Below are positions 38,977 through 47,777 of a DNA stretch of 64,000 nt, in pieces. The notes beneath the pieces were generated by a model, which worked only from the letters and a program-made list of their open reading frames with translations, searched no databases and had not been told where the DNA came from. Location: assembly GCF_003217295.1 (NCBI RefSeq), contig NZ_QJTJ01000010.1, forward strand, positions 41,400 through 105,399. Direction: 5' to 3'. The DNA is from Ureibacillus chungkukjangi (GTDB taxonomy: Bacteria > Bacillota > Bacilli > Bacillales_A > Planococcaceae). The position numbers were made by a program, and so were the translations under genes. How positions within the stretch are numbered: position 1 is the first letter of the stretch; each line of letters begins with the position of its first letter.

Positions 38977-39384
38977 AAAAAATTATTAGCAATTCCGTTT
39001 ATGTTTCTTTTTGCAGGAGCTTTAGTTGGATGTGGTTTGACTGATGAGGCTCAAAATGATGACGTTATTAATGAAGATGTAAATGACGTGGATACTAATT
39101 TAAATGATGACACAAACGGTACAGGTACTAACAATAATACTGTCGGTGACGATGAGATATTAGATACAGAAGATGGAATGGGTACCAACAATGGTACAAC
39201 TGATGGTACTGGTGGTACTAATAATTCTACTGGTGGTACAACAAATGGTACAACGGGTGGAACAGGTGGTACTACAACTGACGGTGCTGGTACAACAGGT
39301 GGAACTGGTGGTACTGGAACAACAGGCGGAACAGGTACTGGTGGAACTGGTACAGGTACTGACCTCGATGAAAATGAAGAATAA
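38971..39384 (+). CDS. Lipoprotein with low-complexity Thr/Gly/Asn tail
   Basis: The 137-aa product has a lipoprotein signal (KKLLAIPFMFLFAGALVGC, lipobox LVGC at about residue 20). It then has an acidic Asp/Asn segment, and from about residue 60 a degenerate tail of GTGG, NGTT and TGGT units, with matching ggtactggtgg DNA repeats that could change length by slippage. The function is unknown; a surface-exposed spacer is plausible. The start GTG (38971) follows AAGGAGGG, and both are covered by upstream complementary segments. Confidence 0.65.
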   Translation: MLKKLLAIPFMFLFAGALVGCGLTDEAQNDDVINEDVNDVDTNLNDDTNGTGTNNNTVGDDEILDTEDGMGTNNGTTDGTGGTNNSTGGTTNGTTGGTGGTTTDGAGTTGGTGGTGTTGGTGTGGTGTGTDLDENEE

Positions 39385-39397
39385 TTAAATGAACAAT

Positions 39398-39431
39398 GCC
39401 GATTTCTATTCAGAAATCGGCTTTATTTTTT
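39398..39431 (+). terminator. Terminator after the Thr/Gly-rich lipoprotein gene
   Basis: gccgatttc and gaaatcggc form a 9-bp stem followed by a T run. Confidence 0.8.
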
Positions 39432-39512
39432 TGAAAATTAATCCTAAATAACTCGAGTGTATAATATGTTATTAAAAACATAAGTATTTATAGACGAAAT
39501 GGGGCTATTTTG

Positions 39513-40529
39513 ATGATTCGTTATCCATTATTAAATGAGCCAGTAAAAATTGGTGTTACGGCACCTTCATCTGGATTACATTTGGAGCAGCATTCCTTAT
39601 TAGAAGAGGCAGTTTATCGTATGAAAGGAAAAGGCTACGAATTTTTAATAGGACAAACATGCTGGACTCAATATAAAATGAAGTCGGCGCAAGCAACAGT
39701 AAGAGCAGAGGAACTGAATCAAATGTTGCGAGATGACACTGTCCAATTGATATATCCACCTTGGGGCGGAGAGCTGTTAATCGAAATTTTAGAGCATATC
39801 GACTTTGATAATATTAAGCCTAAATGGATACTCGGCTATTCCGATATAAGTTCGCTTTTGCTGGCTATCACTTTAAAAACAGGAATCGCTACAGCACACG
39901 GGCCAAATTTAATCGATATGCGTGGACAAGCATCGGATCCTACAACAGCCATGTGGGAAAAGGTGTTGTTTACAAAAAAGGGCGAGGAAATTACCCAGTA
40001 TCCCTCTGAAATGTATCAGCTAAGATGGCAGCATGATTATGTAACCGATTGGGTGTATCACTTAACTGAGCCAACAAAATGGAAGACCATTAAAAATACC
40101 CCGATTCTCATAAAAGGGCGCTTACTTGGAGGGTGTATTGATGTTATCCGTCATTTAATTGGCACTCCATTTGGGGATGTCGGGCAATTCCAACAAAAGT
40201 ACATAAATAATGATCCGATTATCTGGTACTTTGAAAACTGTGAATTGAGTGTGCCCGACTTGCGAAGATCGCTTGTTCAGATGAAGCTAGCTGGTTGGTT
40301 TGAAAATTGTAGTGGGATTTTATTTGGAAGAAGCGCGGCAAATGAAACCGTAAATGACTATCATATATTGGATGTCTATATGGAGCTTGCTGAAGAACTA
40401 AATGTGCCCATTGCATATGATATAGATTGTGGACATATGCCACCCCAGCTTACGTTTATAAACGGAGCATATGCAGAGGTAAGGGTTTATAATAACAACG
40501 GAACAATGGTGAAGCAGCTTTTTAAATAA
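39513..40529 (+). CDS. S66-family peptidase (LD-carboxypeptidase / MccF-like)
   Basis: The 338-aa protein shows the S66 Ser-Glu-His triad: nucleophile Ser in LGYSDISSLL, Glu in IWYFENCELS and His in IDCGHMPPQLTF. Members are either LD-carboxypeptidases that trim muropeptides or MccF-type enzymes that cleave peptide-nucleotide antibiotics. YPPWGGELLIEIL with no signal peptide and the PPQLT ending lean to the MccF-like branch. ATG 39513 is preferred over the TTG three bases before because of spacing to GGGG. Confidence 0.85.
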   Translation: MIRYPLLNEPVKIGVTAPSSGLHLEQHSLLEEAVYRMKGKGYEFLIGQTCWTQYKMKSAQATVRAEELNQMLRDDTVQLIYPPWGGELLIEILEHIDFDNIKPKWILGYSDISSLLLAITLKTGIATAHGPNLIDMRGQASDPTTAMWEKVLFTKKGEEITQYPSEMYQLRWQHDYVTDWVYHLTEPTKWKTIKNTPILIKGRLLGGCIDVIRHLIGTPFGDVGQFQQKYINNDPIIWYFENCELSVPDLRRSLVQMKLAGWFENCSGILFGRSAANETVNDYHILDVYMELAEELNVPIAYDIDCGHMPPQLTFINGAYAEVRVYNNNGTMVKQLFK

Positions 40530-40538
40530 ACATAAATA

Positions 40539-40583
40539 ACCCCGTAAAGGATAGATTGGTTTCTAGCTTTTACGGGGTATTTT
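40539..40583. terminator. Terminator between S66 peptidase and UspA genes
   Basis: accccgtaaa and tttacggggt form the stem. It can act for the peptidase gene and for the convergent UspA transcript. Confidence 0.65.
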
Positions 40584-40609
40584 AATGTTCTTGAAGAGAC
40601 TTTTAATGT

Positions 40610-41029
40610 TTATTTTACAACTAATGCAGGGCAGTTAACACGTTTCATGACTTTATGGCTAACGCTGCCTAAAACCATTTCCTGTAAACCGTTTAAGCCG
40701 CGGCTACCAATGACAACTAATTCGACCTGCTGTTCATTGGCGTATTTGACGATTTCAGGACCCGGTTCCCCGTGTAAAAAAGTTACTTTATAAGATACAT
40801 TGGATTCTTTAAGTGTCTGTTCTACTTTAGAAATCTTTTGACGCCTTTCTAAATTTAAAGCTTCACTTGAGCTTGAATGTAATACTCCTGATTTTGATTT
40901 GTCGAAGTCTATTACATAAACTACTTCAATAAATGAATCCTCTTTACAAGAAGCAATCTTGATGGCTTCTTTAGCAGCGCGAACAGCATTTTCTGAACCG
41001 TCAGCAGCAAGTAAAATATGTTTGTACAT
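40610..41029 (-). CDS. Universal stress protein (UspA family)
   Basis: The 139-aa protein has the UspA fold with the ATP-binding motif GSRGLNGLQEMVLGSVS (G-x2-G-x9-GS) near residue 108 and ILLAADGSENA at the start. It lies 12 bases downstream of the SulP transporter gene, so the two are co-transcribed; SulP-Usp pairs recur in bacteria, where Usp may sense nucleotide state for the transporter. Confidence 0.9.
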   Translation of the reverse strand: MYKHILLAADGSENAVRAAKEAIKIASCKEDSFIEVVYVIDFDKSKSGVLHSSSSEALNLERRQKISKVEQTLKESNVSYKVTFLHGEPGPEIVKYANEQQVELVVIGSRGLNGLQEMVLGSVSHKVMKRVNCPALVVK

Positions 41030-41041
41030 TATAATCCCCCC

Positions 41042-42475
41042 CTAATGAGATGAAGATAGGCTTTCTAATTGCGAAATAATTTTCTTACTGGAAGCATCTA
41101 ATTCGACCACTTCAACCTGAATCCCTTTTTCCTTTAAAAGTTCTTCCACCTTAACAAGTGCACCAACACCAGAGTCATCCCAAATGCGACTATTTGAGAA
41201 ATCAATTTGAATGTTATTACTTTTAATTTCATTATATTTAAAGTAGTCAACAAAGGAGTCAGTAGAAGCAAAGAATAGCTGTCCATTTACAAAATAACGA
41301 TTATCTTCCTGCATGATTTTGACTGAAGATATTTTAACTACAAAAAATACGGCACTTAGAATGACCCCGGCAATAACACCCTTCGAAAGGTCGTGTGTCC
41401 AAACGACTATTACAACTGTCGTAAGCATGACAAGGGCATCTGTTCGAGGCGCCTTGACAAGGTATTTAAATGAGCTCCAATCAAAAGTGCCAATACAAAC
41501 CATAATCATGATACCAACCAAAACAGGCATTGGGATTTTAACGACTAAATCACCAAGCACTAGTATTAAAAACATTAGGAATAAGCCGGCGATTAAAGTA
41601 GACAATCGACCACGCCCACCAGATTTCACATTAATAACAGATTGACCGATCATTGCACAACCAGCCATTCCTCCAAAAAATCCAGTAACAATGTTGGCGA
41701 TTCCTTGTCCACGTGCTTCCTGATTTTTATTACTTTCAGTTCCTGTCATATCATCAACAATTTGAGCTGTTAATAACGATTCCACTAAGCCGACTATGGC
41801 AAGTGAAATGGAGAATGGAAATATGATTTTAAATGTTTCAAGATTGAAGGGAACATCAGGAATAATAAATGTTGGTAGTGATTGAGTGATTGTTCCAAGA
41901 TCTCCAATCGTTCTTAAATTAATACCACTAAAAATTGCCACTACTGTTAATGCAACAATCGCAATAAGCGGTGCTGGAATCACCTTGATGAAACGTGGTA
42001 ATGTATAGACAAGTAATAAAGTTACGCCAACAAAGACATAGGTCATTGTTGAGATACCGATAAAATGTGGTACCTGCGCCATGAAGATTAAGATTGCTAA
42101 TGAATTGACAAAGCCAATCATGACGGCGTTTGGAATGAATTTCATTAATTTAGCTACTTTTAGTACACCAAAAATTATTTGAATAACCCCTGTTAAAAGG
42201 GTTGCTGCAAATAAGTACTCTACTCCATAATCTCTTATTAATGGAACCATTACTAAAGCCATTGCTCCAGTGGCGGCGGAAATCATCCCGGGGCGTCCAC
42301 CAGCAAAGGCGATAATGACAGCCATCGTGAAGGATGCATATAGACCAACCATAGGGTCAACGCCAGCGATAATAGAAAAGGCAATTGCTTCTGGAATAAG
42401 TGCAAGTGCTACTACAAGTCCAGATAATATATCACCACGGATATTACCGAACCATTGTTGTTTTAAACTTTGCAT
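41042..42475 (-). CDS. SulP-family anion transporter with STAS domain
   Basis: The 477-aa protein has about 12 membrane spans beginning [24 protein letters not shown], then a short C-terminal STAS domain (about residues 390-475, [22 protein letters not shown]). SulP members carry sulfate, bicarbonate or related anions. The lack of sulfate-assimilation genes nearby leaves bicarbonate open. AAAGGAGATTTCC precedes the ATG. It is divergent from the degenerate recombinase, with a 28-bp palindrome in between. Confidence 0.9.
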   Translation of the reverse strand: MQSLKQQWFGNIRGDILSGLVVALALIPEAIAFSIIAGVDPMVGLYASFTMAVIIAFAGGRPGMISAATGAMALVMVPLIRDYGVEYLFAATLLTGVIQIIFGVLKVAKLMKFIPNAVMIGFVNSLAILIFMAQVPHFIGISTMTYVFVGVTLLLVYTLPRFIKVIPAPLIAIVALTVVAIFSGINLRTIGDLGTITQSLPTFIIPDVPFNLETFKIIFPFSISLAIVGLVESLLTAQIVDDMTGTESNKNQEARGQGIANIVTGFFGGMAGCAMIGQSVINVKSGGRGRLSTLIAGLFLMFLILVLGDLVVKIPMPVLVGIMIMVCIGTFDWSSFKYLVKAPRTDALVMLTTVVIVVWTHDLSKGVIAGVILSAVFFVVKISSVKIMQEDNRYFVNGQLFFASTDSFVDYFKYNEIKSNNIQIDFSNSRIWDDSGVGALVKVEELLKEKGIQVEVVELDASSKKIISQLESLSSSH

Positions 42476-42522
42476 GGAAATCTCCTTTACTTTAAAATTT
42501 CTTTGGCTATCATAACACTTTT

Positions 42523-42550
42523 ATTCCTAAAAAGGAACCTTTTTGGGAAT
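42523..42550. promoter_or_regulatory. 28-bp palindrome between sulP and the recombinase-like gene
   Basis: ATTCCTAAAAAGG (42523-42535) and CCTTTTTGGGAAT (42538-42550) are complementary at 12 of 13 positions around AA. It lies between divergent start codons, directly before the ribosome site of the recombinase-like gene, and is a good operator candidate. Confidence 0.6.
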
Positions 42551-42568
42551 TGAAAAGGAGTGAAATAA

Positions 42569-43111
42569 ATGATTTACGGGTATATACGTCCTTTATATAA
42601 TGATGAAGATTGCAACGAACAGCTAAAAAAGCTTTCCAACTGTGAAAAGATATATAAGGAATTACACGGCTCTCCCAAAAAAAGAGTAGAGCTTGAAAAA
42701 ATGTTAATGGCTCTACAAAAAGGCGATATCATACTTGTTGAACGAATGGTTGCTATTGCTGATACAACAAGACACCTCATAGAGCTACTAAAATTATGTG
42801 ATAAAGATGGTGTGACCATTCAGTTTATTAATGAAGAGATAGAAAGTAAGGGAGCCTTGGATTTTACGTTAACTGAAATGCTAGACCATTTGCTTGCTTT
42901 CCAAACCGATATTGTTAAACAATCAACAACTCTTGGTCTTGTAAATGCAAAAGAACAAGGGAAATCTATCGGACGACCTAAAAAGTCAAATGAAAATATA
43001 AAAAAAGCTATCGCGATGTACGATTCAGGAAATTACACATTACTTGATATTAAAAATGAAACCGGTATCAGTAAGTCAACACTTTATCGTTATTTGGAAT
43101 CTGTTGAATAA
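42569..43111 (+). CDS. Serine-recombinase-like protein lacking catalytic residues
   Basis: The 180-aa product has the resolvase/invertase layout: N-terminal catalytic-type domain (1-135) and a Hin-like HTH (GRPKKSNENIKKAI, then YTLLDIKNETGISKSTLYRYL). The nucleophile motif, normally YxRVS, reads GYIRPLY, with Leu9 in place of Ser. The second motif, normally LDRLxRS, reads MVAIADT, so Asp and both Arg are gone. It cannot recombine DNA by the known mechanism. Dimerisation and DNA-binding parts look intact, so a transcription-factor role is likely. AAAAGGAG precedes the ATG. Confidence 0.75.
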   Translation: MIYGYIRPLYNDEDCNEQLKKLSNCEKIYKELHGSPKKRVELEKMLMALQKGDIILVERMVAIADTTRHLIELLKLCDKDGVTIQFINEEIESKGALDFTLTEMLDHLLAFQTDIVKQSTTLGLVNAKEQGKSIGRPKKSNENIKKAIAMYDSGNYTLLDIKNETGISKSTLYRYLESVE

Positions 43112-43137
43112 ATACATCTAGAAAGAAGGTACTTAGT

Positions 43138-44295
43138 ATGGGAACAAACTTAGTTGAAAATTTACAATCAAGGCTTGTTGCATATCGTAGGGAACTTCAC
43201 GAAAACCCCGAGCTAGCCTTTGAAGAATATGAAACAACAAAGCGTATTCGTCATTGGTTAGAGGAAGCAGGTATTACGGTTTTAGATTACTCTTTGGAAA
43301 CTGGCCTAGTATGTGAAGTAAAGGGTGAACAAGATGGACCAACGATAGCATTACGTGCTGATATAGATGCACTTCCTATCGTGGAGCAATCTGGAGTTGA
43401 GTTTTCTTCTAAAACAGATGGGGTTATGCATGCATGTGGTCATGACTTCCATACTTCGTCGATGATTGGAGCAACAATATTATTACAGTATCGCCGTTCG
43501 GAGCTAAAAGGGACAGTTCGTATAATCTTCCAACCGGCAGAAGAAGTTGCCGAAGGCGCGGTATATGTTGCTAAACAAGGTGTTTTAGAAGGGGTATCAG
43601 CGATTTTCGGGATGCACAATAAACCCGAGCTTCCAGTAGGAACGATAGGTATACGTTCCGGTTCTTTAATGGCGAGTGTTGATCGTTTTGAATTAGATAT
43701 TATTGGGGTTGGTGGACATGCAGGTATTCCTAATGACACGATTGATCCAATTGTCATTGCTAGTCAAATTGTTAGTGCGTTCCAAAGTGTTGTTAGCAGA
43801 AATTTAAGTCCATTCCATAATGCTGTTGTTTCGGTGACAAAGCTTCAATCAGGCAACACATGGAATGTCATTCCGGAGAAAGCAGAACTAGAAGGGACAG
43901 TTCGAACATTCCAGGAAGAAACCCGAGAAGTGATCGGTAAACGTATGCAAGCTCTTGCGGAAGGAATTGCAGAAAGTTACGGAGCAAGTGCTGAATTTAG
44001 ATGGTTTTCTTATCTCCCAGTTGTAAATAACGACGAACGATTTACGAAAATTGCAGCTGAGGCAGCAGAAAATATTGGCTACAAAGCAGTTGAGGCTGAA
44101 CAAATTCCTGCCGGCGAGGATTTTGCTTTCTATCAAACCCAAATCCCAGGTTATTTTGTGTGGGTGGGTGTTGACGGTCCAAAAGCTTGGCACCATCCAG
44201 CCTTTAAATTGAACGAAGATGCATTAGACGTAGCAGCAAACTATTTCACTGAATTAGCAATTCAAGTGCTAGGAAACCCAGAGCTTTTAGGCTAA
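43138..44295 (+). CDS. M20-family amidohydrolase (N-acyl-amino-acid hydrolase type)
   Basis: The 385-aa enzyme removes acyl groups from amino-acid-like substrates using two metals. Metal and catalytic motifs are MHACGHDFHTS, FQPAEE and FGMHN, with RELHENPELAFEE at the start. It resembles B. subtilis YxeP and hippurate hydrolases. It might deacylate the N-succinyl-L-amino acids made by the GNAT-racemase pair at 34.9-36.8 kb, but they are 6 kb apart, so that is only a suggestion. It follows the recombinase-like gene by 26 bases and may share its transcript. Confidence 0.88.
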   Translation: MGTNLVENLQSRLVAYRRELHENPELAFEEYETTKRIRHWLEEAGITVLDYSLETGLVCEVKGEQDGPTIALRADIDALPIVEQSGVEFSSKTDGVMHACGHDFHTSSMIGATILLQYRRSELKGTVRIIFQPAEEVAEGAVYVAKQGVLEGVSAIFGMHNKPELPVGTIGIRSGSLMASVDRFELDIIGVGGHAGIPNDTIDPIVIASQIVSAFQSVVSRNLSPFHNAVVSVTKLQSGNTWNVIPEKAELEGTVRTFQEETREVIGKRMQALAEGIAESYGASAEFRWFSYLPVVNNDERFTKIAAEAAENIGYKAVEAEQIPAGEDFAFYQTQIPGYFVWVGVDGPKAWHHPAFKLNEDALDVAANYFTELAIQVLGNPELLG

Positions 44296-44410
44296 AGAGC
44301 CGGTACGGGAACTGTATCTTTGAAAGGAAACCTTGCATCACCTGCAGCTCAACACTCGAATAAACTGCTTCATGCCCGAAATGTATTTCAACCTTCAAGT
44401 GATATGAAAA

Positions 44411-44431
44411 GGACCATTATTCAATGGTCCC
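44411..44431 (-). terminator. Probable terminator of the SDR gene
   Basis: ggaccatt and aatggtcc form an 8-bp stem, followed on the minus strand by CCTTTTC. Confidence 0.5.
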
Positions 44432-44454
44432 CTCAAAAAATCTAATTCAATATA

Positions 44455-45213
44455 TTAGTATGCAGTCCAACCAGCATCAGCAGCAATTACTTGACCGTTT
44501 ACAAAGCTTGATTCATCAGAGCCAAGGAATAAGGCAAGCTGTGCGATTTCCTCAGGCTTACCAACACGTGGCATTGTACCACTACCAGTTTGTTGACGTC
44601 CCATACCGAACTGAGAAATGCCTGTCATTGAAGCACCTATATTTGTTTCTACTCCACCAGGTGCAATCCCATTGCAACGGATGCCTGAGTTTGCATACAT
44701 ATAGGCAGTATTTTTTGTTAAGCCAGTTACGGCATGTTTTGAAGCAGTGTAGGCTGCACCTGCACGAGCCCCACGCAAACCACCTGCAGAGATGTTATTT
44801 ACGATTACACCGTGACCTTGTTCTAAAAAGATATTTGTTGCGATACGCATTGCACGCATAACACCAGTAGTGTTTACTGCAAATACACGATCCCATTTTT
44901 CATCTGAAATCTCACCGACAGGCTCCATGCCGTCCATGATTCCAGCATTGTTTACTAAAATGTCTAATTTACCGAATGCTGCTTTTGTTTCAGCGAATAG
45001 GTTTTCTAAATCACCTAATTCAGCGACATTTGTACGGTTAGCGATAGCTTCTCCACCAGCAGCCTTAATACCTTCTGCTACTGCTTGTGCTCCTTCGAAA
45101 TTGTAGTCAGAAACAACTACTTTTGCGCCTTCTTTTGCATAAAGCTCAGCGATAGCTTTCCCCATACCAGAAGCTGCGCCTGTAACGATTGCCACTTTGT
45201 CCTGTAATCTCAT
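44455..45213 (-). CDS. Short-chain dehydrogenase/reductase
   Basis: The 252-aa NAD(P)-dependent oxidoreductase has the cofactor motif TGAASGMG (residues 11-18), NNAG near 88, and the catalytic Ser-Tyr-Lys set in NISAGGLRGARAGAAYTASK. Asp after the second strand (VVVSDYN) favours NAD. The substrate is unknown; FabG and acetoin-type reductases share this layout. It is divergent from a TetR gene, with a CcpA-like site and palindromes in between, suggesting control by carbon source and a local repressor. Confidence 0.88.
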   Translation of the reverse strand: MRLQDKVAIVTGAASGMGKAIAELYAKEGAKVVVSDYNFEGAQAVAEGIKAAGGEAIANRTNVAELGDLENLFAETKAAFGKLDILVNNAGIMDGMEPVGEISDEKWDRVFAVNTTGVMRAMRIATNIFLEQGHGVIVNNISAGGLRGARAGAAYTASKHAVTGLTKNTAYMYANSGIRCNGIAPGGVETNIGASMTGISQFGMGRQQTGSGTMPRVGKPEEIAQLALFLGSDESSFVNGQVIAADAGWTAY

Positions 45214-45236
45214 AATAAAAAACCTCCCGTTAAATT

Positions 45237-45254
45237 ATTGAACAGTTGTACAAT
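45237..45254. promoter_or_regulatory. Palindrome, possible TetR operator
   Basis: ATTGAACAGTTGTACAAT is self-complementary at 14 of 18 positions. The half-site TGAACA recurs as an inverted pair (TGAACA and TGTTCA) around 45318-45342, just before the TetR gene. Confidence 0.45.
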
Positions 45255-45271
45255 AAAATTATAAACGAATC

Positions 45272-45287
45272 AAGTAAACGCTTTCAA
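45272..45287 (-). promoter_or_regulatory. CcpA (cre)-like site before the SDR gene
   Basis: On the minus strand TTGAAAGCGTTTACTT matches the cre consensus WTGNAARCGNWWWCA with one mismatch. It lies about 60 bp upstream of the SDR start, where catabolite repression is plausible. Confidence 0.55.
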
Positions 45288-45358
45288 TCAGCAAAAAAGA
45301 GTATAATGTTTAGTAATGAACACAACATGTCTCTTTTGTTCAATAAGGGGTGAAAAAA

Positions 45359-45922
45359 ATGACTCAACTCGACTTGAGAATTGTAAAAACGAAGGAAGCA
45401 CTGCATATAGCATTACTAACTTTATTAAAAAATAAACCGTTAGAAGCCATTTCAATTTCTGAAATTTGTCGGATTGCAAAAGTAAATAGGGGCACTTTTT
45501 ATCTGCATTACACACAGATTGGTGATCTATTCGAAGAATATTTTAAAGAGATTGTGGAGGATTTAGCAAACTCCTATCAGGAGCCTTATCGACATGTCAT
45601 AAAGTTAAATCCTAAAGAATTAAATCCAACGACAATTCGAATATTTCATCATGTTGAGAAGTATAAAGAATATTATCGTATTATATTATCTAAAAATGTA
45701 CCTCTAACGTATTATTATTTATTACTTGAAGAGGTTAAGAGACTTTTAAGAGGAAATTTAGATAAGGATTATAAATTAGAGGACAGTATTGACTCAAATT
45801 TCCAGGCAACATATGCGGCAAATGCTATTTTAGGATTAATTATTGAGTGGTATAATAATGACTTTGAGCAGGAGGCAGACTATTTAAATGAACAGCTTGT
45901 AAAAATTCTTAGATTAACATAA
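45359..45922 (+). CDS. TetR-family regulator
   Basis: The 187-aa protein has an N-terminal HTH (LEAISISEICRIAKVNRGTFYLHYTQIGDLF) and a helical C-terminus (EYYRIILSKNVPLTYYYLLLEEVK) of the type seen in many Bacilli TetR/AcrR proteins. The ATG at 45359 follows AAGGGGTG by eight bases; the GTG at 45350 is inside that site. It is divergent from the SDR gene and may repress it. Its own 3' side shows a weak inverted repeat (about 45935-45960). Confidence 0.82.
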   Translation: MTQLDLRIVKTKEALHIALLTLLKNKPLEAISISEICRIAKVNRGTFYLHYTQIGDLFEEYFKEIVEDLANSYQEPYRHVIKLNPKELNPTTIRIFHHVEKYKEYYRIILSKNVPLTYYYLLLEEVKRLLRGNLDKDYKLEDSIDSNFQATYAANAILGLIIEWYNNDFEQEADYLNEQLVKILRLT

Positions 45923-46000
45923 TTTTTTTCTAACATTTTACCTATAGATAGGTTAAAATTAGAAATTATACTTCGTAAACCGAAATGAGGGGAGACTTCC

Positions 46001-47713
46001 ATGCTTTCAAAGTTTTTTGCCTATTATAAGCCGCATAAACGATTATTTATAGTCGATTTTTCAAGTGCAATTATAGTAGCCATTTTAGAATTAGCATTTC
46101 CAATGGCAGTTCAATGGTTTATCGATACATTGCTTCCAACGAATGAGTGGGGAATAATCGTAAATGTAAGTATTTTATTGCTATTGGTATATGTGCTTAG
46201 TACGATTTTGAATTTTATCGTCAACTATCTAGGACATAAACTGGGAATCAATATTGAAACCGATATGCGCCAGGATTTATTCAACCATTTCCAAAAGCAA
46301 TCCTTCCGTTTCTTCGATAATAACAAAACAGGGCATTTAATGAGTCGAATAACAAATGACTTGTTTGATATTGGAGAATTTGCCCATCACGGACCGGAAG
46401 ACTTTTTCATCGCGATTATGACGTTCATCGGGGCATTTTTGATTATGTTCAACGTCAATCCAACATTAGCTTTCGTTGCTCTTGTCGCTGTACCGTTCTT
46501 AATTTGGATTGTTACATACAGTAATAAAAAAATGAACGAAGCCTGGAAAGAGATGTATGGCAAAATAGCGGATGTAAATGGCCGTATTGAAGACAGTGTT
46601 TCTGGAATACGTGTTGTGCAATCATTTACAAATGAAAAATTTGAAATGGACCGTTTCCGCGAGCAAAATGGTTTATTTAAAACGGCGAAATTATTAGGTT
46701 ATAAAGTTATGGCTGGGACGCATTCAGGAATTTACATGATGACAAGATTACTAACTCTAGTCGTACTAGTTGTTGGGGCATGGTTAAGTCTGAATGGAAA
46801 GCTAACCCACGGAGAGTTAGTAAGCTTTGTACTTTACACAAATGTGTTAATCAAGCCGATCGATAAAATAAGTGCATTACTTGAGCTGTATCCAAAAGGA
46901 ATGGCCGGATTTAAACGATTCCAAGAGATGCTAAATGAACAACCAGAAGTGCAAGACAAACCGGGTGCAACCGATGTTGAGTATTTACATGGGGACATTA
47001 AATTTGAGAACGTAACCTTTAGCTATGAAGGAGACAAGGTTATTTTAAATGATATTTCATTTGATTTAAGAGCTGGGGAAATGACAGCCTTTGTTGGTCC
47101 TTCCGGTGCAGGGAAAACAACGATTTGTTCATTGATACCACGTTTTTATGATGTCACAAGTGGGTCGATCTCAATCGACGGAATGGATATCCGCGATATG
47201 TCAAAGCGTTCGTTACGTGACCAAATCGGTATTGTGCAGCAGGATGTGTTCTTATTTACAGGAACAATTCGTGAAAACATCGCTTATGGTAAGCTTGGGG
47301 CTACAGAGGAAGAGATTGTTGAAGCCTTAAGAAAAGCCCATTTAGAGGAATTTGTTAATAATTTAACGCATGGTTTAGAAACAGAAATTGGGGAGCGTGG
47401 CTTAAAGCTATCGGGCGGACAAAAGCAAAGACTTGCGATTGCTCGTATGTTCTTAAAAAACCCGCCAATTCTAATTTTAGACGAAGCTACTTCTGCACTC
47501 GATACAGAAACAGAAAAGATTATCCAAGAATCTTTAGCAGAATTAGCAGAAAACCGTACAACCCTTGTTATCGCCCATCGTTTAGCTACCATTAAGGATG
47601 CGGATCGTGTCATGGTCGTAACGCCAAATGGTATAGAAGAAGATGGCTCGTATAATGATTTAGTTGCAGATAACGGTATCTTTGCAAGATTACATCAGCA
47701 TCAATATAGTTGA
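46001..47713 (+). CDS. ABC exporter, half-transporter (MsbA/BmrA type)
   Basis: The 570-aa protein fuses a six-helix transmembrane domain (about residues 1-320) to an ATPase with Walker A GPSGAGKTT, signature LSGGQ and Walker B ILILDEATSALD followed by the switch His in IAHRLAT. It works as a homodimer that exports a lipid, drug or peptide; substrate is not deducible. It is monocistronic, with a strong terminator. The long repeat array follows. Confidence 0.92.
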   Translation: MLSKFFAYYKPHKRLFIVDFSSAIIVAILELAFPMAVQWFIDTLLPTNEWGIIVNVSILLLLVYVLSTILNFIVNYLGHKLGINIETDMRQDLFNHFQKQSFRFFDNNKTGHLMSRITNDLFDIGEFAHHGPEDFFIAIMTFIGAFLIMFNVNPTLAFVALVAVPFLIWIVTYSNKKMNEAWKEMYGKIADVNGRIEDSVSGIRVVQSFTNEKFEMDRFREQNGLFKTAKLLGYKVMAGTHSGIYMMTRLLTLVVLVVGAWLSLNGKLTHGELVSFVLYTNVLIKPIDKISALLELYPKGMAGFKRFQEMLNEQPEVQDKPGATDVEYLHGDIKFENVTFSYEGDKVILNDISFDLRAGEMTAFVGPSGAGKTTICSLIPRFYDVTSGSISIDGMDIRDMSKRSLRDQIGIVQQDVFLFTGTIRENIAYGKLGATEEEIVEALRKAHLEEFVNNLTHGLETEIGERGLKLSGGQKQRLAIARMFLKNPPILILDEATSALDTETEKIIQESLAELAENRTTLVIAHRLATIKDADRVMVVTPNGIEEDGSYNDLVADNGIFARLHQHQYS

Positions 47714-47724
47714 TAATTTAGAAT

Positions 47725-47763
47725 GCCCTAAAAGCTTGAATGTGAAGCTTTTAGGGCTTTTTT
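47725..47763 (+). terminator. Terminator after the ABC exporter gene
   Basis: gccctaaaagctt and aagcttttagggc form a perfect 13-bp stem followed by Ts. Confidence 0.85.
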
Positions 47764-47777
47764 GTATCTTCTTGTGT

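Noticed and set aside
43138..44295. Assigning the M20 gene to the recombinase-like gene's function
   Set aside because: They are only 26 bases apart and may share a transcript, but nothing in either protein links amidohydrolysis to DNA binding.
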